Source: Thermoplasmatales archaeon
GTDB taxonomy: Archaea > Thermoplasmatota > E2 > DHVEG-1
DNA length: 12,979 nt
NCBI GenBank assembly: GCA_023140035.1
Contig: JAGLML010000018.1
Span: 1-12,979 of the forward strand
Direction of reading: 5' to 3'
Shown: positions 5,768 through 12,620 of the stretch, one piece after another
Layout of the letters: every line of letters starts with the position of its first letter
How positions within the stretch are numbered: position 1 is the first letter of the stretch
Made by a program: the position numbers and the translations under genes
The notes under the pieces: generated by a model
The model's database searches: none
What the model saw: only the letters and a program-made list of their open reading frames with translations
Told to the model about the DNA's origin: nothing

Positions 5768-7491
5768 ATTATTATGCTCTTTTGCCGCTGGTTGCTTTCT
5801 CTGCAAATGTTACTCTTGGATGTTATATTCTTTACATGGATTCCAAAAATAATGTAAACAGACTCTTCAGCCTCGTTACGTTTGCACTTGCAATCTGGGC
5901 TTTAGGAAATTTTTTTACTTTCACATCCCTAACACCTGAAGCAGCTTTACACTGGGACAAACTGGGAACGTTGGGTTCCTCTCTTTATCCTGTCTTTTTG
6001 CTCCATTTCTTTTTGGTCTTTACAAAAAGAAAATTCATCTCTAGGAAAATATATCTTATGCCTTTATATCTACCCTCTTGTTTTTTTATATTTGTACACT
6101 TTACAACAAATCTGATAACAGAATCAGTAGAATTAGTCTACTGGGGATATAAGTCAGTGCATGGAACCCTGTACTTCGTGCTTACATTATATATAATAGG
6201 GTACGTTATTGCTGGATTTTACTTTTGTTATAACTTCTATTTGAAGGATGCATCAGCAAAGGAAAAAATCCAGGCAAAATTTCTCATGATTGCTATAACC
6301 ATCCCACTTGTAGGCGGAACGATAACTGAGGTCATTTCTCCAATCCTAGGATTTGATGTGCTACCGCTGTCAACTACGTTAACGACAATTATGGTGGTAA
6401 TCATTGCATGTGCAATAGTTTGGTACAAGCTGATGACCCCTATTTATCTCAGTATTCAAAGGAAATTAACTGCAGGGTTTTTGATGATTGCTACACTTTT
6501 CAGTATTGTTGGTTATTTTAGCTTTCACGTAGATAATATTGTGCTTCTTATTTCCATTATTTGCATTAGTATAATATTAGGATTTGGAAATTTTCTCTTT
6601 GTATACAGCTCAATTTCAAGGCCAATAATTAAACTAAGGGATATCGCCCTTGAAATAGGCGAGGGTAATCTGGACACGCAAATAGAAATTGAATCTCCTG
6701 ATGAGATAGGAGAACTCGCTTCTGCTTTTAGACAGATGACTAAGGACTTGAAAAAATCGAAGAATGAAATTGAGAGATACAGCAAAGATCTGGAAAAGCT
6801 AGTAAAGCAGAAAGATGAGTTTATCGGCCTGCTTGGCCATGATTTAAAGACTCCTCTGTCAGTACTTATAAACATATTACCTACGATAAAAGAAGAGTCA
6901 GAAAAAGCTGAGATAAAAAGGGACTGCGATGTAGTTATCCGTAATGTCGATTACATCAAAAATCTGGTTATTGAAACTTTGAAAACCGCTGAACTAAGTT
7001 CACCTAACACAACGTTTGATATAAACGATACAAATCTTCTAGACATAGTCGATAATGTTATCAAAGATAATCAACTTGTTTTTGATGAGAAAAACATCAA
7101 CATAGAAAACATGATTGATAAAAAAATAATCGTACGGGCTGCTAGTCTACGAATAAAAGAAGCGCTTTCCAATCTTGTTTCTAATGCTGTTAAATTCATG
7201 CCAGAAGGTGGTAAACTAACTTTTTATACAGGCAAAAGTGAGGAAAAAGATAACATTGTTATTGCAGTCAAAGATACTGGATGTGGCATAACTCAGGAAC
7301 AGCTTAGTCACATTTTCGATGAATTCTACAAAGTCGATGAGTCTAGACATGATTTGGAGAGCAGTGGTCTAGGCCTTTCGATTTGTAAACGCATCATTGA
7401 AAAACATGGTGGACGAATATGGGCTGAAAGCCATGGGAAAGGTACCACGTTTTATTTCACTCTTAAAACTGGTAAAATAAAAGAGTATTGA
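5764..7491 (+). CDS. Membrane sensor histidine kinase (multi-span sensor, HAMP, HisKA, HATPase)
   Basis: This 575-residue kinase senses an unknown signal at or in the membrane and phosphorylates itself on a histidine. Residues about 4-223 contain seven hydrophobic helices, like the N-terminal 7TM module of histidine kinases (HisK_N/7TM type, family knowledge). Two more spans (about 237-253, 258-283) lead into a HAMP linker (about 284-336) with PDEIGELASAFRQM. The HisKA box is LLGHDLKTPL with the phospho-accepting His359. The ATPase domain has the N box (NLVSNAVKF, Asn470/474), the G1 box DTGCG (504-508), an F box (FDEFYK, from about 518) and the G2 box SGLGLS (534-539). All catalytic motifs are intact. 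A GGTG SD (5754-5757) lies 6 nt before the ATG, which overlaps the preceding ORF's stop. Receivers encoded just downstream are the likely partners. Confidence 0.92.
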   Translation: MNYYALLPLVAFSANVTLGCYILYMDSKNNVNRLFSLVTFALAIWALGNFFTFTSLTPEAALHWDKLGTLGSSLYPVFLLHFFLVFTKRKFISRKIYLMPLYLPSCFFIFVHFTTNLITESVELVYWGYKSVHGTLYFVLTLYIIGYVIAGFYFCYNFYLKDASAKEKIQAKFLMIAITIPLVGGTITEVISPILGFDVLPLSTTLTTIMVVIIACAIVWYKLMTPIYLSIQRKLTAGFLMIATLFSIVGYFSFHVDNIVLLISIICISIILGFGNFLFVYSSISRPIIKLRDIALEIGEGNLDTQIEIESPDEIGELASAFRQMTKDLKKSKNEIERYSKDLEKLVKQKDEFIGLLGHDLKTPLSVLINILPTIKEESEKAEIKRDCDVVIRNVDYIKNLVIETLKTAELSSPNTTFDINDTNLLDIVDNVIKDNQLVFDEKNINIENMIDKKIIVRAASLRIKEALSNLVSNAVKFMPEGGKLTFYTGKSEEKDNIVIAVKDTGCGITQEQLSHIFDEFYKVDESRHDLESSGLGLSICKRIIEKHGGRIWAESHGKGTTFYFTLKTGKIKEY

Positions 7492-7500
7492 AAAAGATAA

Positions 7501-7515
7501 TTAAAGTATATTTGA
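7501..7515 (+). promoter_or_regulatory. Promoter of the first receiver module
   Basis: TTAAAGTATATTTGA is a TATA-like element 39 bp before ATG 7540. It begins 9 bp after the kinase stop, so the receiver module can be transcribed separately from the kinase. Nearly the same element (TTTAAATATATTTGA, 9160-9174) precedes the second receiver, and both are followed by GAGAGGTG. The promoter was therefore part of the duplicated unit. Confidence 0.5.
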
Positions 7516-7539
7516 TATATATAGAGAGGTGAGATGGAA

Positions 7540-7914
7540 ATGAAGAAAAAGATAATGCTTGTGGATGACAACCCTGATTTTGTATACATGGTTAAAAGAA
7601 GCTTAGAACGTCTCAGTGATGAATATGAAGTTGTAGGTGCAAACGGTGGAAAAGAATGTTTCGATTTATTAAAAAAAGGCAATATGCCAGATATTATCCT
7701 TCTAGATATAATGATGCCTGAGACCGATGGATGGACTCTCTTTTCAAAATTGAAAGAAAAACCGGAGTGGAGAGAGATACCTATTGTTTTTCTAACGGCA
7801 AAAACAGATGAATACAGCAAGGGATTCGGACGGATAGCGGCTCAGGATTATATTGAAAAACCGTTTGAAATCACAGATCTTAAGGAGAGGATTGATAAGG
7901 TTTTGAGTAGATAA
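7540..7914 (+). CDS. Stand-alone response regulator receiver, phosphorylatable
   Basis: This 124-residue protein consists only of a CheY-type receiver. The key residues are all present: acidic pair Asp9/Asp10, phospho-acceptor Asp56 in LLDIMMP, Thr86 in FLTAK, and Lys107 in YIEKPF. It has no DNA-binding or enzymatic output domain, so it must act through a partner. The obvious candidates are the upstream kinase as phosphodonor and the repeat protein encoded 2 nt downstream as output. The start at 7540 is chosen because AGGTGA (7527-7532) is 7 nt upstream; ATG 7534 is too close to it. Bases 7813-7904 are identical to the second receiver. Confidence 0.9.
   Translation: MKKKIMLVDDNPDFVYMVKRSLERLSDEYEVVGANGGKECFDLLKKGNMPDIILLDIMMPETDGWTLFSKLKEKPEWREIPIVFLTAKTDEYSKGFGRIAAQDYIEKPFEITDLKERIDKVLSR
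7813..7904 (+). repeat. 92-bp repeat, copy 1 (end of first receiver)
   Basis: Identical base for base to 9471-9562. It covers the last third of each receiver gene, from the codons for YSKGFGRIAA to the final helix. The upstream parts of the two genes are clearly diverged, so this segment was probably homogenised by gene conversion or is under very strong constraint. Confidence 0.9.
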
Positions 7915-7916
7915 AA

Positions 7917-9131
7917 ATGCCGAACTTAAAAAATTCAGATATTATTGAACATATGCTGCAAGTACTAATCAGTAAAATAGGTAGACGAACCTCCGAAGGC
8001 TTTGCAGTTGTAACTATAGATGCTATACTCAAAGAGCTTGAATCAAAGTATAGTTTTTTAAAATATATTAAGATAAAAAATATGCTATATTATGACGGAA
8101 TAGATGCTGTTAGTGTTATGTCTGATATAAACTCTGTGGAGTCCACGAAATTTTACAGAGCTATTGAAGATATTATTAAAATGACGGTTAGAAACCTTGA
8201 TAGAAATGCTGGCTTCTTTTTTATAAATGAATTTCAAAAAGCCATTGATGACAACGTTGATTTAGTACTGAAAGAAAACAATATAGATCTGGGTCTCATG
8301 AAGCGTCATAATATAATGGATGAAATACTTAATATAGAAAACTCTGAAGTGGTAAAGCATGTGATAATGGCGTTAACGAGATCATTAAATAGAACAGTTC
8401 CTGAAGCACAATCAATAAAAACTGTAATTGCTTTAGTCAAAAAACTAGAGGGAAAATACGATTTTTTAAAATATATAGAAATGACTAATACACCGGATTT
8501 AGATGCACTTTATTCTATTAGAGTGTTGCCTTCTATAAACCCTTATATAAATAATGTATCTCCAACTTATATGGGGGAGGCGCTTCAGAAACTTATAGAA
8601 GAAGTAGGCAAATCAATAGAATATGAAACTGATCAATCTTTTATAGAAGATTTCAAAAACGAACTTGAAGATGAGTATCTTTTAAAGATTAAAGAGGTGG
8701 GAGTAAAACTAGATCTCATACGAAATCTATTGTTACGCCCAGGACATGAATTATTGGTCAAAAAAACATTAGAAGCACTTATAGATATAGTTGGCAAGAG
8801 AACCTCTGAAGGCTTTGCAGTTGTAACTATAGATACGGTAATCGAAAAACTTGAGAAAAGGCATGATGTTTTAAAATTCATTAAGATAGATAAATCACGA
8901 TATATGGATGGATTTGATGCTATTAGTATTATGCCCGATATAAACTCTGTTGAATCGTATAAGCTTGGTAAAGCAATTCAAGATATCATTAAAGTTACAC
9001 AAGAAAATCTTAAGGATAAAGCCCGTTCTGTCATAGAAGATTTCAAAAATAAGCTTGGAGATATATACCTTTCAAAGATCGAAGAGATGGGAATAAATCT
9101 ATTTTTGTTGGAAATGAGATTCTTTATTTAA
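7917..9131 (+). CDS. Three-repeat protein of unknown function, candidate receiver output
   Basis: This 404-residue cytoplasmic protein (no signal peptide or membrane span) contains three tandem copies of a domain of about 125 residues, at roughly 7-129, 142-269 and 276-398. Each has the core pattern (G/N)(R/K)RT.EGFAVVTID...KLE.KY.FLK(Y/F)I(K/E), then a D-x-x-x(V/I)-(S/R)-(V/I)-(M/L)-P-(D/S)-I-N segment, then a long charged helix ending in IKE(V/M)G(V/I).L. Copy 2 is the most diverged (RTVPEAQSIKTVIALV). Copies 1 and 3 are still 34/35 identical at DNA level around 7987-8021 and 8800-8834. I do not recognise the domain. The ATG is 2 nt after the receiver stop, so the two proteins are translated together and probably act together. 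It may be a scaffold or effector of phospho-signalling; this is inference. Confidence 0.75.
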   Translation: MPNLKNSDIIEHMLQVLISKIGRRTSEGFAVVTIDAILKELESKYSFLKYIKIKNMLYYDGIDAVSVMSDINSVESTKFYRAIEDIIKMTVRNLDRNAGFFFINEFQKAIDDNVDLVLKENNIDLGLMKRHNIMDEILNIENSEVVKHVIMALTRSLNRTVPEAQSIKTVIALVKKLEGKYDFLKYIEMTNTPDLDALYSIRVLPSINPYINNVSPTYMGEALQKLIEEVGKSIEYETDQSFIEDFKNELEDEYLLKIKEVGVKLDLIRNLLLRPGHELLVKKTLEALIDIVGKRTSEGFAVVTIDTVIEKLEKRHDVLKFIKIDKSRYMDGFDAISIMPDINSVESYKLGKAIQDIIKVTQENLKDKARSVIEDFKNKLGDIYLSKIEEMGINLFLLEMRFFI

Positions 9132-9159
9132 CGTAATCAAAAAACATTGGAAAAAATAG

Positions 9160-9174
9160 TTTAAATATATTTGA
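9160..9174 (+). promoter_or_regulatory. Promoter of the second receiver module
   Basis: TTTAAATATATTTGA, followed by GATATACGAGAGGTGG, mirrors the element before the first receiver at almost the same distance from the start (about 37 bp). It gives the second module its own promoter. Confidence 0.5.
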
Positions 9175-9197
9175 GAGATATACGAGAGGTGGATAAG

Positions 9198-9572
9198 ATG
9201 AAAAAAAAGATTATGATTGTAGATGACAACCATGATATAATTTATTCTATCAGAACGGGATTGGAAGGTTTAATTGATGTGTATGAGATTGTCGGTGCAA
9301 AAAGCGGTAACGAATGCTTTGAATTATTAAAGAAGGGCGTTATGCCAGATCTTATATTGTTGGAGATTATGCTGACCGAAATGAATGGCTGGGATGTATT
9401 TACAAAGTTGAAAGAAAGATCTGAATGGAGAGAGATTCCTATTGTTTTTCTCACAGCAAAAACAGATGAGTACAGCAAGGGATTCGGACGGATAGCGGCT
9501 CAGGATTATATTGAAAAACCGTTTGAAATCACAGATCTTAAGGAGAGGATTGATAAGGTTTTAAATAAATAA
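9198..9572 (+). CDS. Receiver-domain protein with Glu in place of the phospho-acceptor Asp
   Basis: This 124-residue paralogue of the receiver at 7540 aligns without gaps. Asp9/Asp10, Thr86 and Lys107 are kept. The acceptor position 56 is Glu (codon GAG at 9363-9365, in LLEIML), and the next MP is LT. It therefore cannot be phosphorylated at the usual site. Asp-to-Glu changes can mimic the phosphorylated state in some receivers (general knowledge), so this copy could be constitutively active, or inactive and decaying. The start at 9198 follows AGGTGG (9187-9192) by 5 nt; the ATG at 9171 lies upstream of that SD. The last 92 bp before the stop region match the first receiver exactly. A remnant repeat-protein gene follows 3 nt later. 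Confidence 0.88.
   Translation: MKKKIMIVDDNHDIIYSIRTGLEGLIDVYEIVGAKSGNECFELLKKGVMPDLILLEIMLTEMNGWDVFTKLKERSEWREIPIVFLTAKTDEYSKGFGRIAAQDYIEKPFEITDLKERIDKVLNK
9471..9562 (+). repeat. 92-bp repeat, copy 2 (end of second receiver)
   Basis: Identical to 7813-7904 (offset 1658 bp). See copy 1 for interpretation. Confidence 0.9.
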
Positions 9573-9575
9573 AAA

Positions 9576-9860
9576 ATGTCTCAGCTAAAAAATTCTGAAA
9601 TAATTAAACATGTACTGCAGATACTTATCAACAAAATAGGACGAAGAACTTCTGAAAACTTTGCATTAGTAATCATAGATACAGTGATCAAAGAGTTAGA
9701 ATCAAAATATGATTTTTTAAAATACGCTAAGATCGAGAATATGTTGTATTCTGAAGGAATCAATGCTAATATGGGAAAAACAATACAAAAATTAATTTTT
9801 CATGGCATTTTTAATGCATCAATCGATCAAAATCTCTCCGAGAAGTCGGTATGGGCTTAG
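9576..9860 (+). pseudogene. Truncated second repeat-protein gene
   Basis: Residues 1-63 align with the first repeat of the 404-residue protein (MSQLKNSEIIKHVLQILI against MPNLKNSDIIEHMLQVLI, and GRRTSENFALVIIDTVI against GRRTSEGFAVVTIDAIL). About 16 residues, including the usual DINSVES segment, are then missing. NMGKTIQKLI resembles the start of the late helix in another repeat. After about 9795 all similarity is lost. The frame stops at a TAG that lies inside the antisense of the tRNA-Val gene. Repeats 2 and 3 are gone. The gene seems to have been cut off by an event at or near the tRNA. A short product could still be made, since the start and spacing after the receiver stop are intact. Confidence 0.75.
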
Positions 9861-9924
9861 CCGGATTTGAACCGGCGACCTCCGCCGTGTGAAGGCGACG
9901 TCATAACCACTAGACCATAAGCCC
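9852..9924 (-). tRNA. tRNA-Val (anticodon CAC)
   Basis: This is a complete 73-nt cloverleaf on the minus strand. The acceptor GGGCTTA/TAAGCCC pairs 7/7, the D arm is GTC...GAC, the anticodon stem TCGCC/GGCGG has loop TTCACAC (anticodon CAC at 9891-9889), the variable loop is AGGTC, and the T arm GCCGG/CCGGC has loop TTCAAAT. The discriminator base is A and CCA is not encoded. It reads Val GTG codons. No strong TATA box precedes it: the region 25-30 bp upstream lies within the ribbon-helix-helix gene and offers only CATAATG. An inverted repeat, ATGAACA/TGTTCAT (9938-9957), lies 13 bp upstream. A small hairpin (CCGA/TCGG, 9838-9849) and T-runs downstream may help end transcription. Confidence 0.95.
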
Positions 9925-10141
9925 CAGATGCCTCATTATGAACACCTATTTGTTCATTGCTTTGACTTACGGAATGCGGATTACTATTAATAGGATTATT
10001 GGTTTCTCTCCTTAGATTCTCTAAATCTTTGAAATGTTCAAGTAACTTCATTTCAGTGAATGCACTAATATTAACACCAAGTTTCTTTGCCATCTTCACA
10101 ACATCTTCATTCATTCTTATCGTAGTTCTTACTTTTGCCAT
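9857..10141 (-). CDS. Ribbon-helix-helix (CopG/CcdA-like) DNA-binding protein, 3' end running into tRNA-Val
   Basis: The 94-residue frame begins MAKVRTTIRMNEDVVKMAKK. The strand VRTTIRM, helix DVVKMAKKLGV and helix SAFTEMKLLEHFKDLENL make a classic ribbon-helix-helix domain (residues about 3-45), as in CopG regulators and CcdA-type antitoxins. The tail is hydrophilic and Asn/Ser-rich. The last 22 codons are the tRNA-Val sequence itself, and the stop TAA (9859-9857) is formed by tRNA acceptor bases. The native C-terminus was therefore probably replaced or extended. ATG 10141 is chosen; a GTG at 10147 is also in frame. The TATA box about 30 bp upstream predicts a leaderless mRNA. No toxin partner is visible next to it. 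It is divergent from the helicase gene and likely controls its own promoter. Confidence 0.75.
   Translation of the reverse strand: MAKVRTTIRMNEDVVKMAKKLGVNISAFTEMKLLEHFKDLENLRRETNNPINSNPHSVSQSNEQIGVHNEASGAYGLVVMTSPSHGGGRRFKSG
9938..9957. repeat. Inverted repeat upstream of the tRNA
   Basis: ATGAACA and TGTTCAT are perfect 7-bp arms around CCTATT. They lie within the tail codons of the ribbon-helix-helix gene, 13 bp upstream of the tRNA 5' end. Possible roles are a recombinase arm site next to an attachment core, or chance. Confidence 0.35.
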
Positions 10142-10161
10142 ATGCACAGTGTATGCATAAA

Positions 10162-10178
10162 ATAGATTATAAATCTAT
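10162..10178 (-). promoter_or_regulatory. Palindromic operator over the ribbon-helix-helix promoter
   Basis: ATAGATT and AATCTAT are perfect 7-bp arms around ATA. On the minus strand the centre reads GATTTATAATC, which contains the TATA box about 30 bp upstream of ATG 10141. Small CopG-type proteins commonly repress their own genes at such sites. The rest of the divergent region (10179-10313) contains no gene and should hold the helicase promoter, though I see no strong TATA box there. Confidence 0.6.
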
Positions 10179-10313
10179 CTACTGGTTCCATAAAGCATAC
10201 CTCAGCCTTAATTAAACACCTACTCCAATACACAACTAAGTACCTCATACATCTAGTATCGGTATTCAGAAAGTTTATCACTCTAGTTGCCATACATAGT
10301 CTCAGGGAGGCTC

Positions 10314-12362
10314 ATGCAGGGAGGCAGGAAAAGAAGCAACCAGGGAATCATCTATCCATTCGATGAAGAATTCTCAAAGATTGATAAGAAATTACATCTC
10401 AAAATCCCACTTGATTCATATCTTAAAGATAAATACAAAATCATAGTATTCAATCATCAACCTGGTATTGGAAAGACCTACACTGTGATGAACTATATTT
10501 TAAACAAATGCAGAGAGGATAACAAATTCAGTTTCTACTATTTCACTGATAGACATGAAGCAATTGAAGAACGTTTGAAAACATTAGATAAGGAATCCAA
10601 AAACAAAGATGATAAGAAAACAATCAAGACATTTGAACATTGGAAAGGATTCAGCAGACGTTGCAATGATTCAAGAATAGACAAGCTAATGGAATTTAGA
10701 CTGCCAATTGATTTCATTAAAGAGAATTTCCCTGTTGATAAAGCTTATGATGAATATCTTAAACAATTCAAGAATACTAAACGAGTGCTTGCACCATTTC
10801 ACTATTTAACTGATGACCACTTTAAGAAGGCAAATCCAAATATTGTATTTCTGGATGAATCAATTACACATATTGAGACTTACGAATGGAACAAGGATAA
10901 AATATCCAGAGTATTTGAGAAGATTGGTGCACCTCTTGAATACATCAAACAGATTGAAAACAAAGGATTCTTTTGGGATGAAGAAGTCAGAACGAATATA
11001 GAAAAACTCTACAATAAATCATTAATCAGATCAATATATGGAGGTAGGAAATTAGATGTGTATAAAGAGTTTAATCCCAATAATATTCTGAACTATCTTC
11101 GATTTAGTAGGATATATGACTATAAAATTGATTTGTATTCCCTACCAATTTATTACCATGCTCTTGATGTTGTGAATAGGAAAATTCCAATTGTAATTCT
11201 TGATGCAACATTCAATAAGAATCTGTTTTCATATTTCATCGAATCCTATAACGGTGAGATGCAGAAGATACGACCAAAATCATTCAATGGCTTTAAAAAT
11301 CTAAGAGTAAAGGTATTGAAATCTGATGTGACAAGTTATGATACAGTTATATATCGTATGCATCCAAAGGGGGCCTTCCCAAAGATTAGCTTCACCGAAA
11401 AGAAGGATACGACTTGGCCTTGGTTATTAAATGATTTACATAAGTTAAGGAAGATATTTGGTGACGCTAATATTGGTATTATTACTTATAAAAAATTGAG
11501 TTGGTTATTTGAATCAATGAATTTCGATGTAGAATATTATGGGAATCTCAGAGGCACAAATAAGCTTGAGGACAAACTTGTATTGATAATAATTGGTGCA
11601 TGGATACCTTTTCCCCCATCTTGGACTGATGATAATTATCAACCAGATAAGGATTATATTGACACTTTGATTAGAAAATATTTCTTAATTGATATAAATG
11701 AAGATGATGTAACAGAAGCGAGATTAGGGGCACCTCCACCTGTTGAATCAGCCTTTCCAGACATTTATGATTCTCCTGATTCAAAGGCAAGAATCAGAAT
11801 ATCAATGGATAGCAAGTTAATAACTAAATCTGGTTTGGGTGATCTTGTACGCTATAAAAATGCAGACTTCGTGTCTGAATTCCCACTGATATCAGTAAAT
11901 ACCATATGGTTCGATGAAATCTATCAAGCTTTCCATAGAAATAGAGGATTGCGTTATCCCAGAATTATATTCTCATATGCCTGGTTTCCTGAACCTAAGA
12001 TGTTGATGCATGTTAATGATAAATGGATGCCAATTTTTGCACTAAATTATAATTTAAGAACAGAATTCACACCTATGAAAGAAGTCGGGGACAGGATTGT
12101 CACATTTAATGATTCAGTCAGAAAAGTTATCAGTGAAGAAGTCAAAGATAGTTTGTTTGAATCTTATAGGCGATATGAAAAAGGAGGATTAATGCAAGAT
12201 TTGATGAAACATATTGAGTTAGATGTGAATGCTGATGAGATTCAAAAGATGTTCAAGATTCATAAGAAGGGAGATTCAAGAGGGGCACACACTAAACCAA
12301 TAACTGAGTTAAAAAAGGTCTATAAGAATCTTAAAGAATTGATTGAATATAAAGAAAGTTGA
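10314..12362 (+). CDS. Divergent P-loop helicase-like protein of a plasmid or virus
   Basis: The product is 682 residues from ATG 10314, chosen because GGGAGG (10305-10310) precedes it; an upstream in-frame ATG at 10287 lacks an SD. Motifs in superfamily-2 order are visible: P-loop QPGIGKT (about 49-55), acidic Walker B VFLDES (Asp181/Glu182), LDAT (296-299) in the position of motif III, GIITYKK as motif IV, YYGNLRGTNKLED then IIIGAW resembling motif V, and YQAFHRNRGLR as an arginine-rich motif VI. The lysine-rich C-terminus (LKKVYKNLKELIEYKE) may bind nucleic acid or a partner. This layout fits replication helicases carried by archaeal plasmids and viruses (inference from motif order). No primase catalytic motif is recognised. 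It is flanked by an origin-like region, which supports a role in element replication. Confidence 0.7.
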   Translation: MQGGRKRSNQGIIYPFDEEFSKIDKKLHLKIPLDSYLKDKYKIIVFNHQPGIGKTYTVMNYILNKCREDNKFSFYYFTDRHEAIEERLKTLDKESKNKDDKKTIKTFEHWKGFSRRCNDSRIDKLMEFRLPIDFIKENFPVDKAYDEYLKQFKNTKRVLAPFHYLTDDHFKKANPNIVFLDESITHIETYEWNKDKISRVFEKIGAPLEYIKQIENKGFFWDEEVRTNIEKLYNKSLIRSIYGGRKLDVYKEFNPNNILNYLRFSRIYDYKIDLYSLPIYYHALDVVNRKIPIVILDATFNKNLFSYFIESYNGEMQKIRPKSFNGFKNLRVKVLKSDVTSYDTVIYRMHPKGAFPKISFTEKKDTTWPWLLNDLHKLRKIFGDANIGIITYKKLSWLFESMNFDVEYYGNLRGTNKLEDKLVLIIIGAWIPFPPSWTDDNYQPDKDYIDTLIRKYFLIDINEDDVTEARLGAPPPVESAFPDIYDSPDSKARIRISMDSKLITKSGLGDLVRYKNADFVSEFPLISVNTIWFDEIYQAFHRNRGLRYPRIIFSYAWFPEPKMLMHVNDKWMPIFALNYNLRTEFTPMKEVGDRIVTFNDSVRKVISEEVKDSLFESYRRYEKGGLMQDLMKHIELDVNADEIQKMFKIHKKGDSRGAHTKPITELKKVYKNLKELIEYKES

Positions 12363-12378
12363 ACACTTTTCTCCTTAT

Positions 12379-12428
12379 AGATACCTAAAAAGTTGAACGG
12401 AGTCTTTTCCCCCTCCTGTTGGGTATCT
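12379..12428. repeat. Inverted repeat just after the helicase gene
   Basis: AGATACC (12379-12385) and GGTATCT (12422-12428) are perfect 7-bp arms enclosing a pyrimidine-rich loop (CTTTTCCCCCTCCTG). The CTTTTCTCCTT just after the helicase stop and this structure may end transcription. It is also the left edge of the origin-like region. Confidence 0.4.
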
Positions 12429-12436
12429 GTTTTGCG

Positions 12437-12457
12437 TATTATATATATAATATAATA
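12437..12457. other. A/T-only tract, possible DNA-unwinding element
   Basis: Twenty-one consecutive A/T bases (TATTATATATATAATATAATA type) form an easily melted stretch in the gene-free region behind the helicase gene. Together with nearby inverted repeats and GTTACA repeats it looks like part of a replication origin. It could also act as a TATA box. Confidence 0.4.
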
Positions 12458-12533
12458 CTTCCCACCCTACAGGTAGGCTGTATCTACAGATAGTAGTATA
12501 ACACTACACATTCCATAATACTACACGCTATCG

Positions 12534-12558
12534 TACCAGATACTACTCATATCTGGTA
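12534..12558. repeat. Perfect 9-bp inverted repeat in the origin-like region
   Basis: TACCAGATA (12534-12542) and TATCTGGTA (12550-12558) are perfect complements with the 7-nt spacer CTACTCA. It is the strongest palindrome in the region and a likely protein-binding site or hairpin used in initiation. Confidence 0.6.
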
Positions 12559-12620
12559 ACACCACATATCTAGAACCTACTATACCCATAGGAGTATCTA
12601 TACTACCATACTACTATAGT

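Noticed and set aside
6237..6875. Minus-strand open frames within the kinase gene
   Set aside because: They are antisense shadows of a well-supported gene with intact catalytic motifs.
9857..10147. Toxin-antitoxin pair
   Set aside because: The ribbon-helix-helix protein could be an antitoxin, but no toxin-sized ORF lies beside it; its neighbours are a tRNA and a divergent helicase gene.
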